DNA from: Tetracentron sinense
Lineage: Eukaryota; Streptophyta; Magnoliopsida; Trochodendrales; Trochodendraceae
Assembly: GCA_015143295.1 (NCBI GenBank)
Contig: CM026554.1
Location: 29,835,531-29,899,530, forward strand
Length of the DNA stretch: 64,000 nt
Reading direction: 5' to 3'
A program made the position numbers and the translations under genes. Positions 11,091-22,329 of the stretch are shown piece by piece (positions within the stretch are counted from its first letter, which is position 1; every line of letters begins with the position of its first letter). The notes under the pieces are model-generated. The model was not told where the DNA came from and searched no databases. It was given only the letters and a program-made list of their open reading frames with translations.

Positions 11091-12244
11091 TTTAGATAGA
11101 AGTAGAAGCAATGTTTTAAAAGGCATGTGAAGCTTACGCCTTGAGGCTCGCCTCAGGGCAAAGCTGAAGGAAAACGCCTTGAGGCTCAACCATGAGACTT
11201 AATTCTAATGAGGCTCATGCCTCAAAGTGTGAGGCTCACATGACTCATGAAGAACACGCCTCACGCCTTGAGACTCATTTTATGTTTATGGCTTACGCCT
11301 TATAAGTTAACTAAAATTAGGATTCTAGCCACATAATTAGCAGTATTGTCAGTTATTTGTTTATTTTTAAAAATTTATTATTTGTTTCAACTAATAACAC
11401 TATTTACTTCAGATTAGACATTGAAAATAAAGATGATGATATTGGTTTCAATTACCACTTAATTTATTATGTTTAACATATTTAAGTTTTTTAAATCCTT
11501 TATATCTAATTCCATAATTACCAGAGCGAGAAGCGAAAACGAGAAGCCAAGCGAAAGCGAGAAGCGGGAAGCGAAACTAAAAAAACTTTATGAAACGGGA
11601 AACGAGAAATGAGATATAGGCTCCTCATTCTCATTATGTTATTTATGGGTAGCTATACCTTTGATTTTATCTTACATAAGATTTTTATGGAAAAGCAGAT
11701 GCCTTAGGTTTCAAATCAACGATACTTGCTTAGAGTCTACACCCTAAGCTACAGATTATAGTCTACCACATCACTTCACACATATAACTTCCTTTGACTA
11801 ATAAATGAGACGTGATGAAAGTGAGCTTCCTAGGAAGCGAGTCTGTCCAAGGAAGCGAGTTTGTCCGATGTGTCCGATGAAGCGAGTTTGGGAAACGAGC
11901 TTCCTAGGAAGTGAGCTTCCCACCTTGGACATAGCTTCCCTGCAACTATGTCTAAATCACACTAATTTCCCTAGTAGACGTTGCAAAAACTTGAACTTAT
12001 TGGCCTAGCTACAATATAGTCCATGACTTCTTTGCAACTTTTTACTAAAATTCTAGATCCACTACATAAATTGATGATTGAACATCTTCAATATATATAT
12101 GAAAAAAAAGTAAGTCTAAATTTCAGCATTCGCATTCACATTCACTTGCCCTTATATTTATTTTTTTGAGAGTTAAATAACTATACAATATTTCTTATGT
12201 GTATGCGGGCGTCCTACATGAATACAAATATATGTATGCATACA

Positions 12245-12299
<55 letters not shown>
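12245..12299. repeat. (TC)n(TA)n(GA)n compound microsatellite
   Basis: Consecutive CT, TA and GA dinucleotide runs form a self-complementary tract. A second (TA)n run lies at 12717-12735 on the other side of the nested MITE. Confidence 0.85.
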
Positions 12300-12716
12300 T
12301 AGCATTCCAATGAGTCATGCTCATTAAAGCCTTTAATGGACGGTCCCTAACAACGTGACATGTGGTGGGTTGCTCTAAAATTCAACCGTTGGATGTCAAG
12401 ACTGGTCTATTAAGAGACACGTGGTAAAATTTCAGTTCGATCAGACATTTATAAACCATCCGATTGAAGATGGGAAGATTAGCTACTTCTATAACCTAGA
12501 TAGGGTAGTGAACCCTAGGGGGTTAATGTTGATAAACTAGGGTCTAATCAAACGGTCTAAACATGTTCAATCAGACTAATTATTTGACAGGTGTCTCTCA
12601 ATGGACCCACCTCAACATCCAACCGTCAGATTTAAAAAAAGATTGCCACATGTCATCTTTCTAGAGAAACCGCTCATTAAAAGCTTTAATGAGCATAGCT
12701 CATTAGCATCCTTCCC
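12298..12716. mobile_element. MITE nested in the hAT element
   Basis: The left end (GTAGCATTCCAATGAG then CATGCTCATTAAAGCC) and the right end (AAGCTTTAATGAGCATAG then CTCATTAGCATCC) are inverted repeats of about 45 bp with a few mismatches. The element is about 420 bp, non-coding, and sits between (TA)n tracts. This suggests insertion into a TA-rich target, as with Tc1/mariner or PIF types; the exact duplication is hidden by the microsatellite. Confidence 0.65.
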
Positions 12717-12917
12717 TATATATATATATATATATAATCTTTCATTAGCTTTTAATTTTTTTTTGTAATTTTTTTATATTTTATTTATTTGTAAAATGAG
12801 AGAGCATGAGGATTTCTTGTGAGGCTTAAGCATCACGCCTTGAGGCTTACGCCTCACGCATCTTGAGGTCCTAATGCCTTGCCTCACGCTTTCAAATTTT
12901 AAAACATTGAGTAGAAG

Positions 12918-14346
12918 TCTTATGTTAGTCAACTTCTACCAAAATATAATAAATGAAGTACATCTCCTCAGATAAGGAAGATCCCAATTTACAACAGGTT
13001 GATAAGGAGGCTAATTTTCCAGATAGCTCTACGACAAAGCATGAATAATTTTTGAACTAAGGAAGGAGCCCCAACGTAAGCCTTCGATTATTGTTATTCT
13101 AATGGTTTGATTGGGTATTAATGACTAAACATTGTGTTATAAAATTTCAATTCACCTACTAAGAGTATTTGGATGTATTAAAAATTTTAAGTATGTTATA
13201 TTCATGAATGAAATACGATGCACCTTTGCAAGAGCATCTTTTCTCCATTCCAAATGCATCTCTTATGTAATTTAGTCTTATTTTCATTGTTTGTTCCCTA
13301 TTATTTTTTTCTCTAGCATTTTATGAAGTTCCAAATAATTTTCATGTTTTTCCTACTTTTTTTAATTCTCAATCAACGGAAAAAAAAATCCCAAACTTCA
13401 GTGCAAAACTTTGGTAATTCGGCCGAAGTTCCATTCATCTTGACCTGCGAATTTGAACCTGAAAACATTGACCATGGCAGCCAAAAAACATGAAAATAAA
13501 GGCTTTATAAGTAAAACATTGATTGGACCTACCTTCATAAACATGGATAAAAAAAACCCATACATTAAACAAGGCAGTTCGGGACCTTTACTGGATAGAC
13601 CATGAAGCGAGACAGTTGGGGAGCTTTACAGGACAGACCTGTGACCTAGTCATAACTTGGCATTGTTGTCATGGTTACCATCCTGTCTATACAATAAAAT
13701 TTTCCAAAAGCTACCACATAATTCATAGGCTAACCCCTCATTATAACCTTTCCTGATGTTCCATTAATGCCGTAAAAAAAAAGTATCTATTAAGTCCTTG
13801 ACTTGATAATATATCTGCACATTGATATACTGAACTACAATGAAAGCAGACATCCAACTCAGGCTTCTAAAATTTTCGGATAAAAGAGACTACAGATTGC
13901 ATACATTGAAAGAGACTGTGCCATTGAACAACGAAGTAAAATCAACACTTCAAGAACACCAATAGTCCTCAAAGAAGAGCAAAACAGTTGCATTATAAGT
14001 TCGGCTAATGATAAAAGCTAATTTTTGTGTTTGAAATGCTGCACAATGAGTTGTTTACTGCAAATAATTCTCTAGCTTTAAATTTATTCTCTAAAAATGA
14101 AATTGAGGAGAAATTATTTCCGAGAAAAATCTTCTTTTCTGAAACATTTTCCCTCCAAACAAACAAAAGCCTAAATAGAAAAACCTAAAATAACAACAAA
14201 GTAAAGGGAAGGTCCAAATCCCACAATAATTTCCAGATACAAACACAAAAACAATAATCAGAACTTAATGAACATCCATAATTCTCAAAAGGGTATACCA
14301 ATCCATCGTTAACTCTACAAAACAAAAAAAAACAAAAAAAACTCAC
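12918..14346. other. Intron 1 DNA next to exon 1, no gene seen
   Basis: No coding or repeat feature could be supported. This is the donor-proximal part of the EF-hand gene's first intron. Confidence 0.4.
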
Positions 14347-14896
14347 CTAAATTCCGAGCCCAACTGGGCGGCTCATATTCGGTTAAGGAAACGAAACCAT
14401 CATGATTTTTATCATGAAGCTCCATATCCCTCTCAGTCCGATGCATCACCTGCGTCTCCGCCTGCCTCAAATTCCAGTCCGTCAACTCGGATTCGCTGAC
14501 AAAGCCATCAACCGGGTCAAGATCAAGCCTCGGAAACAGCAATACCAACCTGTTGGTGACATTAAAGCGGTCCTGATCGTTCAAGTAATCCTCTGCGTTC
14601 ATGAAATCTTCCCATTCAGGTTGGGATTCGGCACCTGGGGCTTCCACAAACTCCTTATGGGTGTGCTCGAAATAGCGTTTTTCCCATTCTTTGTCCTCGC
14701 GGTGGCGTTCAATGTCGGCCACAAGGGGGTCGAATGCGACGGATTCGTGGTGTTTGTCGCCGGCGGAGAAAGGGAAGGTGGAGCGGAGCTTGAGGCGACG
14801 GTGGCGGTGGTTTGGGGGTTTCTTGGGAGAGTGAGAGATGAGAAAGAGAAGGAAGACAGCTACTGTTATGTAAATTATTACAGAGGCCTTGCCCAT
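14347..14896 (-). CDS. EF-hand reticulocalbin/calumenin-like protein, exon 1
   Basis: Encodes the first 183 residues of a plant homologue of reticulocalbin/calumenin, calcium-binding proteins of the secretory pathway. Residues about 5-22 (SVIIYITVAVFLLFLISHS) form a signal peptide or signal anchor, followed by a basic Pro/His/Arg-rich stretch. Residues about 125-137 (DLDPVDGFVSESE) make a first EF-hand-like loop. Residues about 162-173 (DKNHDGFVSLTE) make a canonical second one. The exon ends in phase 1 at the consensus donor GTGAGT (14341-14346). Exons 2 and 3 add a third EF-hand and the FLHPAD block. The start was chosen because it directly precedes the hydrophobic segment and the upstream DNA is purine/CT-rich leader. 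The longer antisense open frame at 14402-14971 is a shadow. The family assignment is from remembered motifs; the exact orthologue is not verified. Confidence 0.9.
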
Positions 14897-15066
14897 TTTC
14901 CTCCCTCTCCTCTGATCTCTTCACAGATTTTCCCTTCTCACTTCTCACTGAGAGAGAGAGTCTGGTGTTGACGTTTTGGACTGGGAATCAAAGCCCCAAG
15001 AGTGTAATTGGAGGTCGCAGTGAGCAGGGAATGGGAAAGTCGTCGATTTGATGGAAACTCTTTTTT
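14897..15066 (-). promoter_or_regulatory. Leader and promoter-proximal DNA of the EF-hand gene
   Basis: Immediately upstream of the ATG (on the minus strand) lies a GAGAGA/CTCTC-rich leader (14900-14965), with no convincing TATA box. GA/CT-rich leaders are common in plant TATA-less housekeeping genes. A Mutator-type MITE begins at about 15067, close to the expected core promoter. Confidence 0.45.
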
Positions 15067-15706
15067 GACTTGTGATTCTCTAAGGTTTTAACCGGACTCG
15101 AGGAGTCCGGTTACGCTCCTGGGGTCACCATGTGTCCATTTTGACACCCCTAACTGTGGTTAAGATTCATCCACCCCTAAGGTTCGCCCACTTATCAATT
15201 ATCCTTTGTTTTTAGAAAAAAATATTAAAAGTGTTTTAACCTTAGGAGTTACCGATCTAAAAAAAAGTGAATTTTAACCGGGATTTAAAAACGGGGGTGT
15301 AGCCTCAGTAGCTGAAGGACAAATTGTAAACGTAGAGGTCTCGGCTCCCCTCAATATCGGTTGTATGGGATGAGGGTATTCCCTATGCGTTTATTGAAAG
15401 AAGACCAAGTTTTAAAAAAAATAGTATTTTTTTCTAAAATCCAAGGATAGGTGAGTGACCCTAAGGTGACATCAGTTGGGTACTTGGGTACTTGACTATG
15501 CATGAATCTATAAGGGTCCAATAGTCCTCCATTAGTTAGTCCCTTTTGGAGTGATTGAGTGGGTTTACCCTTATGGCACTTTAGGTCTGGCTGTGTGTCA
15601 ATAGTCCTTCACCACAGTTAAGGGGGTGTCAATAGAGACACTTAGCGACCTCAAGAGTATAACCAGACTCGCCAAGTTTGGTTATAACTGTAGAGATTAT
15701 GTCTCT
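15067..15706. mobile_element. Mutator-type MITE (GACTTG...AACCGGACTC family)
   Basis: The left side reads GTGATTCTCTAAGGTTTTAACC, GGACTCGAGGAGTCCGGTTA and CATGTGTCC. The right side mirrors it as GAGACACTTAGCGACC, CCAGACTCGCC, GGTTATAAC and TGTAGAGATTATG. This gives inverted ends of about 100 bp. The interior repeats the family's hallmark phrases about AAGATTCA[TC]CCACCC and AAACC[AT]AGGATA. The clean family member at 36164-36513 shows 9-bp target duplications; here they are not clear. The element lies right upstream of the EF-hand gene and could affect its promoter. Confidence 0.6.
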
Positions 15707-16512
15707 TTCTTTTTTATTTTTATAATGTAATGTACGGTTTCGAAGGGTTAGCTATTTGTAAACACTCCATTGCCTTTTGTAATTTTGTGTTATGCCCCAC
15801 TAATTTTAAAATCATTTGCAAATCCACTTTTCCATCCATAACTTAGTTAATGAGTTTTAAATTTTTTATGAAATGATCATTTTAACCTTTTTTTTTTTTT
15901 TTTTAATTTCAAAGAGATTTCTAAAACCTCCTTATCCTATAACCATAGTTAATTTCAGAGAGATTTGTAGCATGTCATAACCATTGTATAGAATTTGTGG
16001 GAGATCAAATGCCAGTCAATCACAGATTGAACTATCCGGAGTTCAATCGCACCCACAGGTCAACATGTGTCCCTTTTCATCCCTATTAATTGTGGTTAGG
16101 ATTCACCAACCTTTAGAGTTCAACAATCTAACCTTGATGAAATTCTCTTTTACGTGCATTAAGTCTTGAATAATACTTTCTCTAGGCGTCAATCAAGCCC
16201 GGGAGAGTGTGTGAAGAGCTTGAGTTGAAAGTCTTCTAGAGGAGAATGATAATCGATAAAAAAAAAATTAACAAAAATACTCAAGTAGGTTTCCCTTCTA
16301 TTTTATCTTTACTAACTTTCTTTTATAATGAATTGTTTTGGACAAACTTTTGATAAATTGTTTGATCCCCAAAAATTACAGGGTTTAATAAACCTTAGTG
16401 AAATTATCATGATTTGTTTGAATTGATAATTCTAAAAATCATAGTGTTTAATAATCTATAATATGATTTTAATTAATTATATGATTAAATAATTTTCAAA
16501 ATATTATAGGGT
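15707..16512. other. Unassigned DNA with MITE fragments
   Basis: No gene. The stretch 16000-16130 again carries the MITE-family phrases (CACCCACAGGTCAACATGTG, TTGTGGTTAGGATTCACC) without clear ends. The rest (16130-16512) is AT-rich and unrecognised, and replaces the first half of the LTR that should precede 16513. Confidence 0.35.
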
Positions 16513-17467
16513 TTAGACCTCAATTAGAACTCCTTATTCTACAAGAACTCTGTCTTTCTCTATAAAAAGAGAATTCCTAGTTATTATCATCATTAGAGAA
16601 TTTTGTAAAGATTTTTAGATCTTAAGAAGAAAAGCTCTGGAGATCAAGGAAGCTATGAAGAGAAGTGCTGTAGCTTTGTTTATGAAGATGTTGCATTCCT
16701 CCCTCGCGATGAACTAATTTCCACTCTAGGGTTTCGATGAAACCCTAGCTAAGTAACTGTGTCATTTATTTTGTTTTTATTTTGATTCTCTGTATTGTAA
16801 GACATTGATTGCATAATGAAAGGGTTGTTTTCAAACAACCGGATTTATTTTATTTATATTTGATTTCAATGGAATTCTCAACCTTGTCTTAGGTGTTATG
16901 AAATTGGAATTAAAATCACTTGTGTAAATTTTCGTTTGAATTTAAACATAGGTTTTATGCAATGATTTTAAAATATCGAGAGATTAAATCCGAATATATT
17001 TTATGTTAAAGGAAGACGAGTGATTACACAACCGTAGATTAGTGTGTATCATTCGTGCTAACCGAAGATACGATTTGCTAAGGATATAATCCCTTGAACT
17101 TTTCTAGATTAGTTGAGAGGGGACGTGCTGTCACTCTAACTAGAATGTTTGCAATTTAAGAGGTTATGATAAATTCAAAATAGGGGCTGGTTATTAGGTT
17201 AGTGGTGAATTTGAAAACCCTACATTTTCTCTTCAAAAGGATTTAAAACCATTAGTTGATAGTTTAATTTAGAAATTTCCTTTAATTAGTTTAATTAATT
17301 GTTTTCGTTAATCAAACAAAAATTCAATTACCTATTTTATTAGTTTAAAATTAATCTGAATAAAAGGCAACGAAACCAGCGCAGTCCTCAGAGGAACAAT
17401 ACCCTTACTAGTACTATTCTACGGAATTATTACTAAGAAAGAATAATTTAAGATTGACTGACGATCA
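16513..17467 (+). mobile_element. Athila-type 5' LTR, U3-truncated
   Basis: These 955 bp match the downstream part of the 3' LTR (22873-25793 once the nested insertion is removed). They begin at TTAGACCTCAATTAGAAC and end in GACGATCA just before the primer-binding site. A TATA box (CTATAAAAAG) lies near 16561. About 540 bp of U3 present in the 3' LTR are absent, so the element is broken at its left edge and no target duplication can be defined. Sequence identity to the 3' LTR is high by eye, with scattered single-base changes. Confidence 0.8.
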
Positions 17468-17472
17468 CTTTT

Positions 17473-17490
17473 TGGCGCCGTTGCCGGGGA
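17473..17490 (+). other. Primer-binding site, tRNA-Asp type
   Basis: TGGCGCCGTTGCCGGGGA lies 5 bp after the LTR end GATCA. This is the well-known primer-binding site of Athila-type plant retrotransposons, complementary to the 3' end of tRNA-Asp. Confidence 0.9.
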
Positions 17491-17712
17491 TTGCTGGAAC
17501 GGTCTAGTTGTTAATTTGAAAGATTAAATTTAAATTAATCATTTAAAAAAAAATCCAAAAAATATTTTTCTTTTTATTTAATAGGAAATATTTGTGTTTT
17601 CAGGTACCAAATCGTTCAAACTGTAACAATTGAAAAAGCTTATTCAACATCCTGGAAAGCAGGAGAGTTCTGTGAGTATTTACTTTTTCAGTAGATATTT
17701 TATTTCAATTTA

Positions 17713-20391
17713 GTGTCTGTCAAACATAAAGTTTTTCCTTTAGGGTGTATGCACGGTAGGAGGTCTTGTAATCCAGATTTATTCCCCCTTGATTCTGAGT
17801 TAGAGCGTACTGCTAGGTTTCTTAAGGCTTCTGCCTTATTCGAATCTAATTTTGAAGCGAGAGCTTCTACCATCTTTAAAGCAAACCTAGAAGCTATTCC
17901 TTTCCCTATCATGGCGGAAGAACACGACCCAATGAAATCCTTGAAGGAATATTTTACTCCTTCTACATATTCATCCCCTTCATGCATCCGGTTGCCGGAC
18001 ACTACGGCAGCCCATTATGAAATTAAGTCTAGTATTATTCAGATGATACCATCTTTTCACAGAATTAATAAGGAAGATCCCTACAAACATCTTGATGAAT
18101 TTCACGAGATTTGCACAACTTTCAAGTTGCAGGGATTTTCTGATGATGCCCTTAGATTGCGGCTCTTCCCATTTTCTTTAAAAGACAGAGCCAAATATTG
18201 GCTTAATTCTTTAGAGTCAAATTCTATTACCACTTGGGCACAAATGCAGCAAGAATTTCTTATGAAATTATTTCCCATAGGAAAAACAAACTTAATGAGG
18301 CGAACCATCACAAGCTTTGCTCCTGTTGATGGTGAGCTATTTCATGAAACTTGGGAGAGATTCAAAGATCTTCTCCGTAAGTGTCCCCACCATCAAATTC
18401 CAAAGTGACAGTTAGTCCAATCTTTCTATGATGGATTGCCTGCACTCAACCGTCAATTGGTTGATGTTTCTTGTGGAGGAACATTTATGATGAAAAATGA
18501 GAATCAGGCATGGGAGCTTTTTGAAAATCTTAGTGAAAACTCTCTCCACCATGCTTCAAATAGTTGTTCTGAGAGACCTTCATCTTCATCAAATCCAAAG
18601 AGAGGCATCTATGAAGTTGGTAATTGAATAGATGTTTCATCTAAAGTAGATGAATTGTCTCGAAAATTGGATAAACTAATGACTTCAGGGCTACCTTCCT
18701 ACACACCTCCTCACCAAAATCCTAATCAGCAAGAGGTGTGTCCTATTTGTTCTAGCCCTGCACATTATGTTCAAGAGTGTCCATCAGTTGCCCAATTCCC
18801 GGATCTTGTCCAAGAGTATGTTAATGCTGTCTATATCCGTCCGGGTAATGATCTATATTCAAGTACTTATAACCCGGGATGGAGGAACCATCCTAATTTT
18901 TCATAGCAGCCACAAACTCAAGGGAATAATCTTCCCCCACCTCAAAGGCCATTCAGTAGACCTTTTCAAGGTCAATCCAACTATCCTCCCCAACAACAGG
19001 AATTCCAACATCCTCCTCCTCCTTAAAGGAATCCATCTTTCGAGGAGAAAGTGTTGCAAGCTCTCAAAGGCTTAGAGGTTAATACCCAACTTCTACATTC
19101 TCATTCTCAATCTGAGTTTCAATTGGGGCAGTTAGCTAGTTTTGTATACAAGAGAGAAGAAGGGAAGCTCCCAAGCCAACCGGTGAGCAACCCTAAGGGT
19201 GAAAATATGGTTGACAATGCTCAAAACAATGAAATTAATCGTGAGCATGTTCTTGCCATTACCACCCTAAGGAGTGGGAAGGTAGTTGAAAATGAGGTTA
19301 GAGAGAAGAAAAGTGAGGAAAAAGAGTCCAATGTAGGCCAAACAAATTCTAAAGGAAAAAGGGCGAGTGTCTCTGAGAATGACCAAGGTTCTTCCCCATC
19401 TTTATCTAATCTGACTCCCCCGGAATCCTATGTGCCAAAAGCTCCTTACCCTCAGTGTTTAAAAGATTCCTCCCCTTTTGGGAAAAAAGAAACAAAAATT
19501 GATGAGATGATGGAGGTATTTAAACAAGTCAAAATCAACCTTCCTCTCATAGATGCCATAAAGTAAATTCCGGCGTATGTTAAATTTCTCAAGGATATGT
19601 GCACTCAAAAACGCAAATCAAGGACTCATGTGTCCAAGAACATCTTTCTCACCGAGCAAGTGAGCTCCATTATCCAACACAACACTCCTCCAAAATTTAA
19701 GGACCCCGGTGCTCCTACAATTTCGTGTATCATTGGAGATCACTCCATTGACCGAGCACTCCTTCATTTAGGAGCTAGTGTTAATATTTTACTTTTCTCG
19801 GTGTATGAGAAACTTGGCTTAGGAGAGATTCGCCCCACATCCGTTATATTACAATTAGCGGATAGATCCATGAAAAAGCCTCGTGGGATAGTTGAAGATG
19901 TTCTGATTAAAGTTGACAAATTTTTCTTCTCTGTCGACTTTCTTGTCCTTGACATGGAACCTGTGCACAATTCAAAAAGCCAAATTCCAGTCATCCTAGG
20001 TCGTCCTTTCCTGGCCACTGCTAATGCTGGCATAAACTGTAGGACTGGGGTGATGAAGGTGTCATTTGGTAACATGAAAATTCGGTTGAATGTCTTCACT
20101 ACCCCCGAACAACAATCGAATGGGGAAGATTGCTTCCTGGTTGATAAACTTGATAAGATAGTTGATGATGTCCCTACTTATGTTTTAATTGATAATCTTT
20201 TGGAGGCATCACTCATTCATCTTAAACCCCCGGATCCCATCATAGAAAAATCCATAGGGTATGGTCATTCTTTGCTTAATCTCACTCATCTTAAACCCCC
20301 GGATCCCATCATAGAAAAATTCATAGGGTATGGTCATTCTTTGCTTAATCTCACTCATCTAAAAGGTTTTCCATTGGAAAACATAAAGTGA
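17713..20391 (+). pseudogene. Athila-type gag-protease, with in-frame stops
   Basis: One frame runs from about 17713 to 20391, broken only by stop codons ending at about 18408, 18627, 18906, 19026 and 19566. No frameshift is seen. Gag shows the capsid block EDPYKHLDEFHEICTTFKLQG then LRLFPFSLKDRAKYWL (residues about 117-165 from 17713) and a zinc knuckle CPICSSPAHYVQEC (CX2CX4HX4C, about 18748). The protease follows, with ITTLRSGK, RALLHLGASVNILL, LQLADRS, PRGIVEDVLIKVDKF and PVILGRPFLATANA. The family's catalytic DLGAS reads HLGAS here (about 19771), so the active-site Asp is lost. RT, RNase H and integrase are absent: the DNA passes directly to the 3' region. It is therefore a dead, pol-deleted derivative. 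Confidence 0.85.
20218..20355 (+). repeat. 69-bp in-frame tandem duplication in the protease frame
   Basis: Positions 20218-20286 and 20287-20355 are almost identical and encode 23 residues each (HLKPPDPIIEKxIGYGHSLL and three more). They differ at a TCC/TTC codon. The period keeps the frame, giving a tandem peptide near the end of the surviving protease region. Confidence 0.9.
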
Positions 20392-22329
20392 GAGTCAAGC
20401 ATAAAATTGCAAACTTCCAAAGGCGTAGGAAATCACTTTTTCTGACCTTGATGGATGTGTGCTCAAGGCTAAGGCCCAATATTCTGTCTACTTAGACGGT
20501 TGAATGATTTTTGAGATTGTCTGGCTGAAGTCGTAAAACTTAGCGCTTATGGGAGGCAACCCATTGATTTTGTAGTGTCTTTTATTTTTTTTTAGAATTA
20601 GATTCTAAGTTTGGGGTGGATTAGTATCCACCAAATTTTTTAGAGTCAGTAGGGTGGATTTTATATCCCCCTACTCATTTAGAGAGTCAGTCCCCTATTT
20701 ATTTATTTATTTATTTTTTTTAGAGTCAATAGGGTGGATTTTACATCCCCCTACTCTTTTAGAGAGTCATTTTAGAGAGAATTTCATATTTCCTTACCTT
20801 TTTTGAGTCTTTTTAGGGTAAATTTCACGTCCCTAGTTTTATCCATTGTTATAACTTCAGATGCTTCTTATTTTCTGTTCTATTTATTGGCATCTATTAT
20901 TTTATTGTGTGGATCTTTCTTGGTTTGTACTAACCCTGTAGGTATTTTTTGGACGAAGTTTAGGGTGGTTTCTCTTCATTCTTGATTTCTTTTCATCATG
21001 GTTTGCATTTCACGATTCAGGTATTATTGTTCTAATCCCTTTTTTTTACTTTATTTTTATTTTTATATTGAGGACAATGTAAAGTTTAAGTTTGGGGTTG
21101 GGAAATAATAGGCTACACTATTATTTTTGATGATTGTGCAACCATGACTAGGATAAGACATGCAAAAACACTGAAATTTTTTCGATTGTTTTATTCTGAA
21201 AATTTGAAAGATTATAATGTGTATCGGATAATCCAAATTTTATTGATAGGGTTGAATTTGAGAACACATAATCCCAAATACACACTGTTTGTAACTGTTC
21301 TTAACCTTACAAAAGTTGAATTTTTTTTAAGTCATGAATATACTTTGAAATTTGCACGAGCACACTAACATATTGTTTAGTGGGGTTTAGAACCAAACTA
21401 ATTGATATTGATTTTGTTAACTCATAAGAATTGGATGATCTAGAAATTGAACACCAACTTTGGCTAAAAAGAAAAATTGATAGAAGAATGGGTTACCTGA
21501 CCAAGTTTTACACTTAGTAACCGGGTCTCTTGCCTCACTAAGCATAGAGAGTTCGCCTCAAACCGTGTGATTTTTGGAATGGATAAAATAACCTAGTGTG
21601 ACTAGTTTGAGTTCGTAGCCTAGTTAACTCGAGTTATTAAGCCCTTAGAGGTGTCTTGACACCTGATGCCCTAAAACCATCTGGTTTGGGAGTCACCGGC
21701 CTAACACTTGCTACATGGGTTTTCTAGAATGCTTAATGGACTTAGATTTTGCACAGTCACACTTATAAAATAAATAAAAAAAAATTTGAATGAAAGCCTT
21801 GAAGTTGGTAGTTTAAATTTAAAGAAAATTCAATGATAAATGAGAAGATAGAAAAACTGTTGAAAAGTAAGGTTGATATCACACATTCAATTGTTTGTCA
21901 CATCACACATCAAAGAAAATTCTGACACATCTTTCAACAGCTAATTTTTTTTTAAAAATAGTTAAGAATGGTGTGAAATTGAGAATGTGGAGAATTGAAA
22001 ATTCAATCTTGTCAATAATTTATGGATTATCTTGTATGCATTGTGATTCTGAAATTTTTTTTGAATATGATTCAATCACTGTTGAAAATTGCATGTTTTA
22101 CTTGAATATATTGCACAGTTACAGGGTAGTATAGATGTTTGTAGGTGTCATCACTGTAAACATTCACGAGACTTCACTCGTCCTCTAGGGCCACCTAGGG
22201 GTTTAAAAGGCTTGTTGCATATGCAAAATGCAACCGGGGATCTCACGAAAAGGGATGTAGGTTTAGTTTAGTTTAATTTTATTTTATTTTTCATTGCTCG
22301 AGGACTAGAAATGTCTAAGTTTGGGGTTG
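20392..22329 (+). other. Athila-type 3' untranslated region with polypurine tract
   Basis: There are no proteins beyond short frames. Landmarks are GGGAGGCAACCCA at 20550, a typical phrase 3' of Athila coding regions, and GAGGACAATGTAAAGTTTAA at about 21070. A duplicated segment TAGGGTGGATTTTA-ATCCCCCTACT occurs at 20649 and 20730. A terminal polypurine tract TAAGTTTGGGG at 22316-22326 sits just before the 3' LTR. The phrase AAGTTTGGGGT occurs several times (20610, 21090, 22316). Confidence 0.65.

Larger units (their letters stand above)
11109..12909. mobile_element. Non-autonomous hAT element, 8-bp TSD
   Basis: The element is bounded by exact 8-bp direct repeats AGTAGAAG at 11101-11108 and 12910-12917. 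It has inverted termini CAATGTTTTAAAA left and TTTTAAAACATTG right. An 8-bp duplication is typical of hAT transposons. Subterminal DNA is rich in GCCTTGAGGC and CCTCACGCC motifs at both ends (11130-11300 and 12815-12890), which would be candidate transposase-binding repeats. The 1801-bp interior has no transposase. A GAAGCGAGCTTCC-rich repeat lies at 11518-11950 and another MITE is nested at 12298-12716. Confidence 0.85.

Noticed and set aside
14402..14971. Plus-strand open frame of 189 codons opposite exon 1 of the EF-hand gene
   Set aside because: It is the antisense shadow of a recognisable coding exon and has no motifs of its own.
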